A stretch of 64,000 nt of DNA from Stictocephala bisonia (lineage: Eukaryota; Arthropoda; Insecta; Hemiptera; Membracidae), in NCBI GenBank assembly GCA_035578905.1, contig JAQJVL010000110.1:434001-498000 (forward strand), given 5' to 3'. The first letter of the stretch is position 1, and each line of letters opens with the position of its first letter. The notes below the pieces were generated by a model. The model was not told where the DNA came from. It saw only the letters and a program-made list of their open reading frames with translations, and did not search any database. The translations under genes and the position numbers were made by a program. Positions 20,085-31,669 of this stretch are shown here, one piece after another.

Positions 20085-20412
20085 CCTTTACCGTTAATTC
20101 GCTACCACTACTTTTTTATCACAATTAGGATTAGTTTAGGTTAGGTTAGGTCAGGTTAGGCTAGGTGGCTATTAAAGTTGATCACAAACTGGTAAATCCA
20201 ATGATTTCTTACCACCGAATGCGCTCTCCGTGTGTGAGTTCTTGGAAAGTGATAAGATAAGGCCAGCGATATCGGATTCCTAGCGAATAAGGAATACCTC
20301 AGTGGACGTAAAAATGATTGGGGGACAGTTTTGAGAGCAATAGAATATTTAGCAAGTGGTTATGAATTAATGAAATAAAAAAAAGTAGTGGTAGTGAATT
20401 AACAGAAAAGAT
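20085..20412. mobile_element. TIR element family F (MITE), copy 1
   Basis: Ends CTTTACCGTTAATTCGCTAC + CACTACTTTT and, reverse-complemented, CTTTTCTGTTAATTCACTAC + CACTACTTTT. The interior GTTGATCACAAACTGGTAAA ... GCGATATCGGATTCCTAGCG is shared with 54518-54848. A short run of TTAGG/TTAGGT words (20130-20165) lies next to the left TIR. No ORF. Confidence 0.8.
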
Positions 20413-21550
20413 CCAAATAATACAAGATCATTAATGATGACAGTTTCAGATAGATCAATATTATACAGATAGCCACAATAACTTAAATGATAATGCCAAT
20501 AACATTAAAGGCTAAATATGTATCATATCTATATTAGTGTGTAAACATTAGCAGAAATAATTCAAATAGATGTACGAATAATAAATAAAACTAAATATTT
20601 GCTATAATGCATTAATGTGAGAAGTCATTAAGTAAAAGAGTAGGCCTAATCTTATTCAATAAGTTAAGACATGAATAAGATTACTTATTGAATATCTTGA
20701 ATAAGATTACTTATTGAATACAATCCAAATAAACATAGTCTAAAAAATCTATGTTTATTTATATTTAATATATGTTTAAAACATTAAGAGACGTTGATTA
20801 TACAATAGTAAGTCTATATTAAAGTTATTAATTCAAATAAAAAAATTAGTTCATGAATTGACATAAACTGGAAAAACACTCTTTTAAAAACCGTTGCCTA
20901 TTTTTCTTCCCAAAAATTTTTGTTTATAGGTCTATTTTTCAAATGCCTTATATAGGCTGCTGTTAGTATTCTTCAGGCTTGACAAATTAATTTAAACTTA
21001 CGCTATGTCAGTACAAAAAATGTTATAACAGTATTTTTAAAATGTGACATTTGATAAAAACATCAAAGTACAGTGTCATACTCAACAAATAATAATATTT
21101 ATATTTACAGCCAGTAGAATTGCTGAAATAAAGGAAGGTAGATGAGAGAGATATAGGAGATTAAGTTTGAGCAATATTAATGGAAGAAGGGTTACGTATT
21201 TAGATCCCAGACAAACAAAATTATCCTTTCGAAATATCAAGAAAGCATGCCTCTATTGTTTGGATCCTAGATGAAAATGAAGATTATTTTATATTTCTTG
21301 GTAAAACAATTTAAATAATCAACAAACATAAAACAAAAGATGGAGGACATATTTTCTGACATAATTTTTTTAACAATGCTTTTAGTAAATTCAATAACAA
21401 CACGGCTCATTGATATTTTAAGGTGAACAGAAAATAAGATTTGAAAATAATATTTTAGCCCACTATCATTGTATAAGTGAGTTTAATGATTGATTTTTAA
21501 GTTTTTTTTCTAACTTCACTTACCAGTTAAAATATGTGTGAACTTTATTC
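20413..21550. other. gene-free AT-rich stretch
   Basis: No coding signal. There is one local direct duplication of TTGAATAAGATTACTTATTG about 28 bp apart (20672-20720), also imperfectly inverted at 20652. Nothing else stands out. Confidence 0.4.
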
Positions 21551-21554
21551 AACG

Positions 21555-21655
21555 ATTGAAGTAGTGACCGTTTAGCTCAGTGGGGATTCGAACCTTGGAA
21601 CCTGCCCCCTGCAGTCCGAAGCCTCGCCATTGAGCCACCACGCCAGCATATCAAG
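21555..21655 (-). repeat. SINE family C head (tRNA-like), copy 1
   Basis: Minus strand: GGCTCAATGGCGAGGCTTCG as A-box region and AAGGTTCGAATCCCCACTGA as B-box region, then CGGTCACTACTTC. Related pieces lie at 23868-23985 and 63560-63710. It resembles a tRNA but the acceptor stem does not pair, so I call it a SINE head. Confidence 0.65.
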
Positions 21656-21787
21656 TGTTGAATCAATTTCATTTATTAATTGTTCTGAGAAGCGGTTTAT
21701 ACACTAATCAACACTTGAAAATCCCATACAAAAATTAAGTAAGATAATACTAAACTCGAAAAAGTGTAGAAACACGTATATAAAATA

Positions 21788-22150
21788 TGGCTCAATGGTT
21801 GCCATATTTTTTAGACGTGAACACTACTACAAAAGTCTGAGGTGTCCTTGTTGGATGGTAGTTAAGGTTCTGATGTTGTGTAGGGAGGAGAACTGAGAGT
21901 CAGGCTTGTCAGTTAGCTGAAAATCAGACCATCATTAAGTGGTTCGGATTCTACGTAAAGCTGTTGGTCCCTGTGTTGCCATGGCTATTGGGCTATTAAT
22001 TAGCCCAATAGTTCTTTCTGAAGAACAGTTTACCTTAATTAATTACAAACAATGACTACACTCGTTCATCTACACTCATCACACTCATTCCCCCCTCATA
22101 TTCACCCGTATTTTGATGAGCGGCGTCTTACTGATGAATAATGAATAATT
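21788..22150 (+). repeat. SINE-like family B, copy
   Basis: CTCAATGGTTGCCAT, GAACACTACTACAAAAGTCT, TGTTGTGTAGGGAGGAGAAC, GGCTTGTCAGTTAGCTGAAA, GTGGTTCGGATTCTACGTAA and a 3' part ACTACACTCGTTCATCTACA ... GAGCGGCGTCTTA followed by AT-rich tail. The same order occurs at 39270-39735 and, in part, at 23605-23838 (-), 26868-27115 and 40755-40955 (-). Confidence 0.8.
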
Positions 22151-23604
22151 GTAACTAACAATAATGTCAACCTAAACGTTATTTTGCCTTCTAAATCTTT
22201 AACCAAGATAAAATGTTAACATACGTTTAACAGGGGTTGTTTATGGCTTTTTAAAGTCTGATAAAAAATCCAATTGGATCGCCACGCGTTGACAGAGTCA
22301 ACAATGAGAAGAGGGTCGCTATGCCAATAGGGGAGACCCCTGCACGATTACCATATAACACAACACTCGCCCTTTGAACCCCAAGGTAAACTCATTAGAT
22401 GACTTAATTTGCCTGCATATGAGTTCTTTAGCCTTTACTGCGAAGTTGATGTTGGTGTTGCTGACCTGATGTTGTGGAATCAACTTACGTCTGGTCAAAC
22501 TAAATGGACCAGGAGGGGTGAAGAGGGGTAGATTTATACTCCTCGTTGTAATCTCTTTACAACAAAGTAAATTTACGTCAATGTATAATTTGTGTCGTTT
22601 AGCCCAGTTTGTTCTGAAACTGGCAGTTAATAAAAACATTTCCTCAAACACAGACCTATCGTATTATTACTGATGTTTTAAAATGTAGGCTATACGTATT
22701 ACTTTGTTGAATGTTTTTGTCAGTCGTGTTTCTCAAACATGGATCAACACCTAATTAATTTAGATAGTTTGCTTTGGTTTTATTAATGACAATAGCTTAA
22801 AGTGCATGAAAATTAAATTATAGTCGATTCTAAACATGGTAATACAGTTTCATAGTAATATTACAATTATACTGTGTTTAAATATAAGTAAAAATGAATA
22901 TATTTACTCATTTTAATACTGTATTAATATCAAAAAATTACTAATTTCTAAAAATTATAAAATCACAATGACAAAATTAATAAATAAAATATTATTTCTT
23001 GTCACAATTCGACTTATAGACCTTAGAATACTAATAAATCCATTGTATTTCAAACAAGTAACAGTGTAGGTCTTAATTAAAAATCTAAGCAATTCTTTGA
23101 ATATCCGCATAATGAAAATTATTTGTTGCATATAATTGCAAGAATATAATTTTTGCATAATTGTTGTTCATAATTAGTTCATTAAAAATTGTATAAACCC
23201 CTATTATTAAAAATTTTATTAAAAACAATTTATTTGACAACTGATTTTTTTTATTTTGTCAGTCAGCATTGAGATTAATTTTTCTGTATGCGCCCAGAAA
23301 ACCTGAATTGGAATTTCTTATCATTAGGAGATATATTTCATATTCAACACACAATCGGTGGTTTATAAAATAAGAAACAAATTTATTTTGTTCAACATAA
23401 ACATTGCACTGAAGATATTTTTTGTTATTATTTAAGTTAGCATTAGCCTGAAATATTTAAACTATAATTCAGGAGGACATTTTCGTGACATTTGTTTAGT
23501 AACTGGTTTGCCCGATTTTGTTTTATTCTTTAATTAAGAATGTATAATTATTTTTCATTAAGACACCATCGTCAAAATATGGTCAAACATTCAATTGTTT
23601 GGTG
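22151..23604. other. gene-free stretch
   Basis: A minus-strand frame of 110 codons (22319-22651) has no recognisable domain, no splice or promoter context and overlaps unique AT-average DNA; I do not call it a gene. The rest is AT-rich and featureless. Confidence 0.35.
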
Positions 23605-23838
23605 TGTGTAGATGAATGAGTTTGTGTAGTTTTGTTACTATTTAGGACTTTAACCAATGAGGACTTAATACCTCAATAGCCAGGGGCAACTATCTGATTT
23701 AGAGTTATCGTGGAATCCGAACCACGTATTGTTGGTCCGATTTTTCTAACTGACTCTAATACTGATTTTTGCTAACCCAACATGGACGCTCACAACTTTT
23801 ACAGTAGTGTTCACACTAATGGTAACCAATGAGCCGAT
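23605..23838 (-). repeat. SINE-like family B, copy
   Basis: Reverse complement carries GTGAACACTACTGTAAAAGT, CCATGTTGGGTTAGC, GTGGTTCGGATTCCACGATA and the ACTACACAAACTCATTCATC tail, matching the 39.3 kb copy but truncated at the 3' end. Confidence 0.7.
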
Positions 23839-23867
23839 ACATAGGTATTAAATAGCGGAATATAGTG

Positions 23868-23985
23868 GCGTGATGACTAAGGCTACGAACTGCGGAGTTC
23901 AACTTCCAAAGTTAAAATTCCCAACTAAGACAACGGTCAATATTTTTCTCGTTGAATCAAGTACATGCAAATATCTGTAGGTAAC
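23868..23985 (+). repeat. SINE family C head, copy 2
   Basis: GTGGCGTGATGACTAAGGCT, ACGAACTGCGGAGTTCAACT, AAAATTCCCAACTAAGACAA and CTCGTTGAATCAAGTACATG parallel the 63.6 kb copy (TTCACTCGTTGAGTTCAGTT). It directly follows the family B copy, with only about 30 bp between. Confidence 0.55.
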
Positions 23986-23989
23986 CTAC

Positions 23990-25435
23990 GAACTGAAGAG
24001 TAAGTTTAAAAAATATATCACATTTTTCCCTTAGCACCCAAGTAGCTGGATTACAAAACTACACCACGGTACCAATTCCGTTTACGTTGTGTCATTAGTT
24101 CCTTAGAACAGCAAACCTTGTCACAATTTGAATAACACAGATATATTTGTGAACATTTCACCATTTCAGTGAGTGACTGCTGCACTGACCCCTCTGAAAG
24201 ATCGTGATTATAATAACACAGACAACTTATATTTAGCGGATTACATATGACGAGACGAAAGGGTCGATGTAAGCCTCTTAGGGCATGATTGCTCTTTAAA
24301 ACGTGATTTGAAAATAAGAAATAAATGAATACTGTTACGTGTGTTGTGTTATTGGACGATATGTTGCCTCATTAGATCACTAAGAGGTTTGTTCCTTTCA
24401 AACAAATCTACTTTGCGAGTTTTTCATCGGTAATAGCTTCGATATATGTTTATTTCCAATTTAAGTAGCAAAGTTAATAATGCGCTCGATACATTTGTAA
24501 AATAGAGGTAGAATTTGTTTTTAATGGCTTAAGTCTTTAGATGGCTGTGTTTATCAAAAACATCCACAGTCAATGATGTTTTTGATAAAAATCTTTTGTT
24601 CAAAACTAATCATTTTACTATTGACGTCAAACTAAATAATTTTTAATGTCAAAATAGTATAAAGTCTGAAGCTTCTTTTTTATTTTATTTTCTTCTAAAA
24701 AGAGTTTGCGGATTATTTTTCAGAGAGCAGACTTAAAGTGGTGGTATTCTTCTTCTCCGTTTTCCCTTTTTTCAGCATTCCTATTAAGTTTCTCCACTCC
24801 AATAAATCTAGGATAGTTTCCCTGTTAGTCCTTTTTTATTAGTCAACTAAGACAATAAATCAATTTTCTTCAGCTTGTCCCAGCCTCCTCGATTTTCTGC
24901 CCGCAACCTTTCAAGCATAGCTTTTCACTCATGCCCATAGAGAATGTTAGTAGAGTAGAATGTAGTAGAGTAGAATGTGTGTGCGATTTTTCCAAATGTT
25001 GAACAAATTGTTAGTATTAGTATTTATACACTTTGCAATGAAGCTATCAAACAATTATTCCGTTTGTTATGCCGTTAGTTGGTAGCTCCCAACTGATATT
25101 TTTTAACTCCTTTTTTACGAAAGTTCCGAGGATTATTGCTAATAACGTGGATAAAAATCAATCGATTCGATCATTTTACAATGAGAAACTGATGTTCATT
25201 TTTAACGAGATCTAAATTGTTTATATTAAACACTGATTGGTAGTAAGCAACACTACCACAGAAAATAAACCAGTTAAACTCACAGGTTTAATCTAGTTGC
25301 CAATTGACAGAAACACCTTTATTATATATAATACGTGAAGCCGTTTTTTGTTAACTCCTCCCTTATTTCCCCAATTTTTACGATTGCAATGTAAAAAGAT
25401 TTGCCCCTATTCGTAATTGTGCAATAAGGTCTCCA
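23990..25435. other. gene-free stretch
   Basis: A tRNA-like scrap at 24035-24090 (CACCCAAGTAGCTGGATTAC) may be another SINE relic. Small direct repeats GTAGTAGAGTAGAATGT at about 24950. No genes. Confidence 0.35.
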
Positions 25436-25439
25436 TTTT

Positions 25440-25690
25440 TACTTTCTTCCATATGTGTTAACATAGAGAAAGTATTGTGATCGTCAAGAACACACAATAC
25501 GTGTTTATACGAGTTGGTCTAAAAGTCAATTTTAGGGCCCTCTTAACCCAAAAAGTTTTTTTTTATCTGTCCGTGTGTGTATCTTTGCACTTCTCTGTAG
25601 ACCAAACAGATGAATCGATTTTTATGAAGTTTGGTATGTAGGTGTATTTAGCCAATATCTCCAGACCGTTTATTTTTTTCACTTGTTTAT
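25440..25690 (-). repeat. dispersed repeat X, copy 2 (inverted to copy 1)
   Basis: Contains AAAGTATTGTGATCGTC, GAGTTGGTCTAAAAGTCAAT, GTCCGTGTGTGTATC, TAGACCAAACAGATGAATCG and TAGCCAATATCTCCAG, the reverse complement order of 18780-19035. Confidence 0.8.
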
Positions 25691-25979
25691 ATTTGTTTTT
25701 TATGGCCAAAAGACACAAAAATGGAATTTTCTCAAAAACTTTTATAACGGTTTGATTAAATTTTAGAAATTATGTGAAGGATAATTTAAAAATATTTTAG
25801 TAAAAATCGTATGTCCCTAACTTTAATAGTGTTGGTTATAACATTTTTTGTACGGCCAAAAACATTACAAAATGAAATTTTTCAAGCTTTATTCTAACGA
25901 TTTTGATTACATTTTCAGTAAAGATGCAAATTAAAATTGAAAATATTTTAGTTTCAACCTAACTACAATTCAACCGAAC

Positions 25980-26455
25980 TTACAACCAATCTGACATAAC
26001 AAAGGGAAAGGGAGAAACTTTGTGCCAATTATCTAGTGACATTTATTTTATATTTTTATCCTGAAGGGCACAGAAAACCCTCAAAGCACGTTGTTTTGCT
26101 TAAGAGTGATATGTAGTCAATTTAAATTAGTCAATAAGAAACAGCTGTTCAAATGTAAATAAAATTATGTTTACGATACTTTAACAGCTGTTACATGTAA
26201 ATAATTATGTTTATTCTAGATCTTAATCTTAGTAATAATATTGGGTGTTCATATTTAAACTGTAAATAGATTTCAACTCAAGTGAAGTACAATGAGTGAA
26301 CTACTAGAAATAAATGTACACATTATGATTTTACTTAATACAGATTAACCACTATCTGTTGTGAGAAGTCAAATGCCGAGGCCGAAGGCCGAGGTGTCAC
26401 AAGCGCAGCGAGTGACGAGGTTGGCACGTGAAGTGAGCAGTGGTATCTCCTAGTC
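25980..26455 (+). mobile_element. Helitron-like repeat with GC-rich hairpin tail
   Basis: The tail 26378-26455 reads GCCGAGGCCGAAGGCCGAGG, then TGTCACAAGCGCAGCGAGTG + ACGAGG, then TTGGCACGTGAAGTGAGCAG, ending TCTCCTAG followed by T. Three small hairpins (GGCC-GAA-GGCC, GTCAC...GTGAC, CAC...GTG) precede CTAG/T as expected of Helitron 3' ends. The left boundary is uncertain. No protein is encoded. Confidence 0.5.
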
Positions 26456-26867
26456 TTAGTTTTTCACGACAATCTTTCTACACTGTATCATATCGCGTAC
26501 ATAGGTTGACTCGCAATTTACTATAGTACGTAGAAGGAAACCTGGAACATTTTACATTAATTGGTCAATCTGTAATTGCTATCATGATTAGAATACAATT
26601 AATTAAATACATATATTGATTAAACTACGAAATTATGTCGAATGACGCGATGGTATCGAACAAATACCAACAAAATGAACAAGCGTTAACCTTTAGTCCT
26701 TTGTCCCGCTTAAATTTAAACGTTATTCAGTATGGACGCTGTATTTATGTAATATATGTGGCATTGTGCTTTTTTAATACAAATAACAAATTAAGTTGTT
26801 TATAAAAATAAATAAAGATAAATAATATAATAATTAATTGATAATTATTAGTATAATGAATAATAAC

Positions 26868-27115
26868 TGGCTGGGATGTTGTGTAGGAAAGAGAACTGAG
26901 TATGAGATATTCATTTAGCTGGTCAGATCAGTATTACGCGGTTCGTATTCCACGTAAAGCTGGAGGTCGTTTAGTTGGTCTGGTTATTGGGTTATTGATT
27001 AATATTTTTTCTAAGGAACAGTCGACCTTAGTAGTAACAAAGACTACACTAGTTTATCTCATTCATTTGCCCTCTTATCTGTTCGATCGGTGTCTCAGTA
27101 GTGAATAGTGTTTAA
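26868..27115 (+). repeat. SINE-like family B, copy
   Basis: GGGATGTTGTGTAGGAAAGA, ATTTAGCTGGTCAGATCAG, GCGGTTCGTATTCCACGTAA and the AAGACTACACTAGTTTATCT tail correspond to the 39.3 kb copy. 5' and 3' ends are decayed. Confidence 0.7.
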
Positions 27116-27359
27116 TCGTATTTAATAATATTACAAGATCACAACCTGTTGAAGAATTAAATACAAATTAATTACAACTACAAACAGTTTTTATTTAACA
27201 GTCGTCAAAAGAGAATTTAACATTATATTTATCAACTTACACTATAATAAATACTTAGGTATTAACCGGTGAGTATACACTGACTAACGAGTTCTCAGAA
27301 CAAACCGTATATTATATTAAATCCTTTTACTGTCAATTAGTAAATTATCCTAATACATG

Positions 27360-27630
27360 ACACACACCGCTACATCGTTGACGGGTCCTTTGATTTGACC
27401 AATTAAGTGATTATTTCTAATGACAACTGATAGCATTTAGAGTTGTCAAATGAACACCTAATCGCTTTTGGGTTCAGCAGATAGTATTAAAATGGGCGAA
27501 AACCATCGCTCTAATGGGCATATATTGAAAATGCAGCAATTTTCCTAATTGCAGCCGATTGCAGCGCTGTGGTGGTGATCTTGGTAATTAGGAATGTGTT
27601 ACAGCTCCCCTCGCCATATCGCCCTCAGAT
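27360..27630. promoter_or_regulatory. candidate conserved enhancer in hbn intron 1
   Basis: Unique, GC-richer DNA crowded with homeodomain and TCF-like words: CCTTTGATTTGACCAATTAA, GTGATTATTTCTAATGACAA, TTTTCCTAATTGCAGCCGAT, TTGGTAATTAGGAATG. No ORF and no repeat match in the window. This is a composition-and-motif argument only; conservation between species would decide. Confidence 0.35.
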
Positions 27631-29140
27631 ACATTTATTGCCTGGTTCAGTTTTAATTTTACAACCAACAATAAAAGTGCTGGAGTTGGAAAAAGTTCAT
27701 CCTTTTTCACTGGAGCAGATTTTTTTACAGTTAATCTATGCTATATGAGAGTTTGGTTTGTAGTACCTTTATTACTTAAGTGTTTTCATACATCTCGAAA
27801 CAGAACGATTCTTGGGAATTATTTACAACACAAAACAAAATGTAACTATTAAATGGGAGTAAATGAAAATAAAATGTTTGCCCAGGTAAAACTAACAACT
27901 CACACATACGCCTAACAATCCATTTGTAAGTAGTTATATTGTATCTACTTCTATATCAAAACGGAAGGCAATATATTGGTAATCTTAAGAATTGCAGACG
28001 ATTTTGAATAGCTTGACCAACATGGGTCAATGGGACACTCCAAAATGAGTTATTTACAAAAACTTTTATCTTGAGATAAATAATTATCTTGCACTTTTAT
28101 ACATTCAATCCTACAGCGTGTTATGTCTTTTATAAGGGTACGTTAAACTTTATGAAACAATCTCAAATATTCACAATGGTAAATTATTTAAATATCATTA
28201 AAGGTGTATTCCAAGGTTCCGTTCTTGGCCTTTTCATATTTCTGGTATTCTAAAAATAACAATATGAATAATAAATAGCGTGTCTATAACCTGATATTAT
28301 CTTACATAGTTACTGGAATTTGCAGTATTGGCTTCTGTTTATGTCTGGTAATAAATATTGATAAAATTAAAAATATTACTTGCCAAATGAATCAAATACT
28401 ACAGTGAGACTAATGACTGTTCGTCAAACCTGCTGAACTTATGCATAGCCTCATTGGATTTGAATATGCCTCCTGAGCATGTCTGTCATAAATTTGCTAA
28501 AACTGTAAAAAAACTGTATCATTTTATTTTATTTTGTGCTATAAGATGTGACTATGGGGAAATTAAATGTATATCCATCAGAAGCACTTTTTAGGCAAAA
28601 ATAATTATGATAAAGCTAATGTGACCCAAAATGAGACCTGCAGAGGATGTTTTTAATGTAATGACAGTGTTTGGAATATATTTTAATTACTTTATTACTA
28701 AAAGAGATAGCACTATACTGTATTTAACAACAATATCCACACGCCAATAAAACATCAGTTTCTGTGTCAAAGTTACATTGAATAAATAATTAAAGAATGT
28801 CAATAGCCAAAAACTAAAATCTTTTACTAAGTTACCTATGAACACAAGATCATTGCTTTAAAATGAGTGTAAAATGACACGATCTGAATATCTCAGATTT
28901 AAGTCTTTTCACGCATTGAATGAATATGTAAATTATTCTTTGTACTAATGACTTTCCGTCTAATTATATTTGTTACATAATATTCTACTGCTTTTAAATT
29001 GTAATGTGTCGAATGTTATACAGTAACTGTAAATCAGTTAAAAGAAATTGTCCAAAATTATACTGTCTTCGGAGCTCATGTCGTCTTCCTTTACGCTCAC
29101 CTCTAGTATATTGTGACACAAAAATGTAAATTTTCTATTC
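27631..29140. other. gene-free AT-rich stretch
   Basis: No coding signal, no named repeat. Confidence 0.4.
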
Positions 29141-29152
29141 AATATTCAGTTG

Positions 29153-29640
29153 ATTTTTTTTTTTTTTTTTTTTTTTTTGTTGAACAACTTTGCAGATGCT
29201 GAGGACTGAGCCACTTCTGTTCCACAACACTTCTCTCCAGTTTTGGTCGTCAACAAAGCACTCAAGAGGCCGACACGAACTGTTAAAAATCACCAACAGC
29301 CGAGGGAGACTTTCAAAATGGCAGCTCTGTACGGTAGCCAGAAGTGGTTATTGAGATGAAAGAAACCGCGATTAAGCTAACTTTCAATATTTACCCGCCA
29401 GGGGCGCTCGAGGTGTAAATGAACACAATAGCGGAAACCCCGTCGTGCCGACCGCACTAAACACTGTTTCCATATCATAATCCCGGACCACAAAGGAATC
29501 ATCGGGTAAAGCCACTAATGTGTTCAAAATATGAGCATGGAGCTCAAATCTCCAGCTGGCCTATCGTCAGTTATGTCCTTTGGTCTGGAATTAAGAGGGT
29601 TAGTAGAAGGGTTGAGGGTTCAAGATTAGGGAAGTATGAG
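29153..29640. other. poly-T tract followed by GC-richer island
   Basis: A homopolymer of about 25 T (29153-29178) precedes a GC-richer non-repeat block (29250-29560) with ACCGCGATTAAGCTAAC, CATAATCCCGGACCAC and CCCGCCAGGGGCGCTCGAGG. TAATCC is the core of Otd-type K50 homeodomain sites, so it could be an hbn intronic enhancer; unproven. Confidence 0.3.
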
Positions 29641-29738
29641 AATCAAAGTTGACTGATTTTTCCTTTAGATCGACCCCTTGGATATTTCCAAGGTTTTCCG
29701 ATGAATAGTAATATTAAGAATGTGCGCAGGTTGTCATC

Positions 29739-30111
29739 ATGTTGGTTTTAATCTCATAAGAACAATGTTATTTGCGACTTGTTTTTTTTTTCTTATTTAT
29801 TAACCAACATTTGTTTATGAGGTGTAATTTTAGACGTTATCATATTGCAGATTGGATTTGTTTTTGATATTTTGAATACATTCGCCTAGTATTGAACAAT
29901 AGATGAAAATTAAAACTTCAAACTAAATATTTTTTATATTTTCTATAAAACTAATTAGGAATTCGCAAATCAATTCCAACGTGCAATTCAATCCTTGATG
30001 AAATGCAAGTAGTTTGGAAAATCCGTTTATAAATAACTGTTTAGTTTGGATACGCATGATCGTATATCCGGTTCGAAAATAACATTGTTCTTATGCGATT
30101 AAAATCAACAT
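29739..30111 (+). mobile_element. TIR element family G (MITE), copy 1
   Basis: Left TIR ATGTTGGTTTTAATCTCATA + AGAACAATGTTAT; the right end reverse-complemented differs at two of 33 positions. The interior with CCAACGTGCAATTC and GATATTTTGAATACATTCGC is found inverted at 61149-61513. No transposase. Confidence 0.85.
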
Positions 30112-30171
30112 TTGCCAATTTTACTCACGAAGACTTAGGGCACATTGCGAACTGAATCCTTTTTATATTGC

Positions 30172-30412
30172 GCAGAGAAGAAAGAAACAGAGGTCACTTT
30201 ACTATAGCCGCAGCGAACGCATAAGTGGCAGTTATAAATATATTACAACTAAGTAAAATAATTAATAAATGTATCCTTGAAGATCTTGTGATAGAAAGGA
30301 AGAGGCTGATCATGAAGTTGGTCCTGCCATCCGCATATCAAACTGGATAAATAACTACTCAACATTTAGGGCACTATTAGATGCAACCTCTGTTTTTCTT
30401 CTCTGTGCAGAT
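30172..30412 (+). mobile_element. TIR element family D (MITE), copy 1
   Basis: Left end GCGCAGAGAAGAAAGAAACA + GAGGT, right end ACCTCTGTTTTTCTTCTCTG + TGCAG, an inverted pair of about 25 bp. Interior TATAGCCGCAGCGAACGC and GGTCCTGCCATCCGCAT are shared with 58797-59060 (+) and 56304-56560 (-). Confidence 0.8.
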
Positions 30413-30454
30413 TTTAAACCTAGATTAATAAATAATTGTTTATTAATAGAATTT

Positions 30455-30698
30455 TTTTTATTTATTTATTTATTCATAAGACGCCGATCGTCAAGATATA
30501 GGTGAATATGGATTTCGAATGAGTGTGATTAGTGTAGATGAGCGAATGTAGTCATTGTTAAAAAAACTAAGGCCGACTATTCCTTAGAAAGTGTAGCTGA
30601 TCCCTCTCAAAATGTGTTATGACTCTGATTGGGATCGAACTGAGAACCTTTAGCTTATGCAGCTGGGATTGAACCAACTACGCTACCGACCAATTATA
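30455..30698 (-). repeat. SINE family A, copy 1 (internally deleted)
   Basis: Minus strand: GGTCGGTAGCGTAGTTGGTT, CAATCCCAGCTGCATAAGCT, AAAGGTTCTCAGTTCGATCC (B box), ... TGACGATCGGCGTCTTATGA and an AATAAATAAATAAA tail. Compared with 40146-40413 the middle CCACCGGCTGTTCATT block is missing. Confidence 0.85.
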
Positions 30699-31186
30699 GT
30701 TTAATTAGAAGAGCTATTATAGTTATAATTGTTTAATAATAGAAGAGATGAATATTCCGCTTTGTAAAAATGAGACTTTCTAGCATGTATAAAGATGGAA
30801 AAGTTAAAATTTTATTCGAACGAAAGACAGTACGGCAAGAATCAGTGGGTTTCATTTTGAAAATTATGCGGATTGCTTTTTTCTGAAGTCTATACCCCTA
30901 AAGAACTACCCCTGAAACCCTGAAATGTTTTACTTTGCTTTGTGCTTTTTATATTGTAAATATGCCATTTCCTAACACCAAATGCAGAGTCACGTCAGAA
31001 TATGCATATCAATATTCTAACCATGTAACTATCTTTTTGATGCTGGATGTTTTTGCCAAGCAAAGGAAAAAAGTTTGAAATCACAGGCGCGTATCACAAT
31101 TATCAGTTTACGGTTGTTTATTATCACTGTAAATGTATGCAGTAATGTTACTATAGTATTAGAGAAAGTATACCCAAGTTAGAGTG

Positions 31187-31315
31187 CTATAAATACGCAG
31201 CCGCCTGGGGTGGAAGCACGCCATCCAGACATTCCCACACTTATCGTCTTAGGGGTTAAATTACCCCATCGCCCAAATTCGCAAGATGTAATCGGATTAT
31301 AACAGCAGGGGAATT
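31187..31315. other. flank of the 141-bp duplication
   Basis: GC-richer sequence with TACGCAGCCGCCTGGGGTGG and a CGATTATAACAGCAGGGGAA word leads into the duplicated unit. No gene recognised. Confidence 0.3.
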
Positions 31316-31327
31316 CCGGGCTGGAAA

Positions 31328-31607
31328 GTCCTGCTTGGATCAGGCTCAGATTGGAGAAAGTGTGCGCCAAATTTGATGCGATCGATGGCAAATTAATTAT
31401 TCAGTTATACTTGGGAATTCCCGACTGGGGCACACCTACGTGGCTGCCTAATAATGTAGGGAAGGAGAGTCCTGCTTGGATCAGGCTCAGATTGGAGAAA
31501 GTGTGCGCCAAATTTTATGCGATCGATGGCAAATTAATTATTCAGTTATACTTGGGAATTCCCGACTGGGGCACACCTACGTGGCTGCCTAATAATGTAG
31601 GGAAGGA
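31328..31607. repeat. tandem duplication, 2 x 141 bp
   Basis: GTCCTGCTTGGATCAGGCTC begins both units (31328 and 31469); the copies are almost identical, one visible difference being TTTGATGCG versus TTTTATGCG. Since 141 = 3 x 47, a plus-strand frame (31351-31662, 103 codons) reads through both with a 47-residue repeat (CAKFDAIDGKLIIQLYLGIP). Coding is not supported by any family match. Confidence 0.9.
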
Positions 31608-31669
31608 GAGGGTTCAACTTCATCAAGGATTTTCCTTAAATTATTTAAGAATCATGAAGTAAAATAACA

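Noticed and set aside
20130..20165. Interstitial telomere (TTAGG)n
   Set aside because: Only a few imperfect units, shared with another copy of the same MITE; part of the element.
21555..21655. tRNA gene on the minus strand
   Set aside because: A and B boxes are present but arms do not pair into a full cloverleaf, and related copies form a repeat family; SINE head instead. Same for 5440-5530 and 63560-63650.
22319..22651. 110-codon minus-strand ORF
   Set aside because: No family signature and no context; length not surprising by chance.
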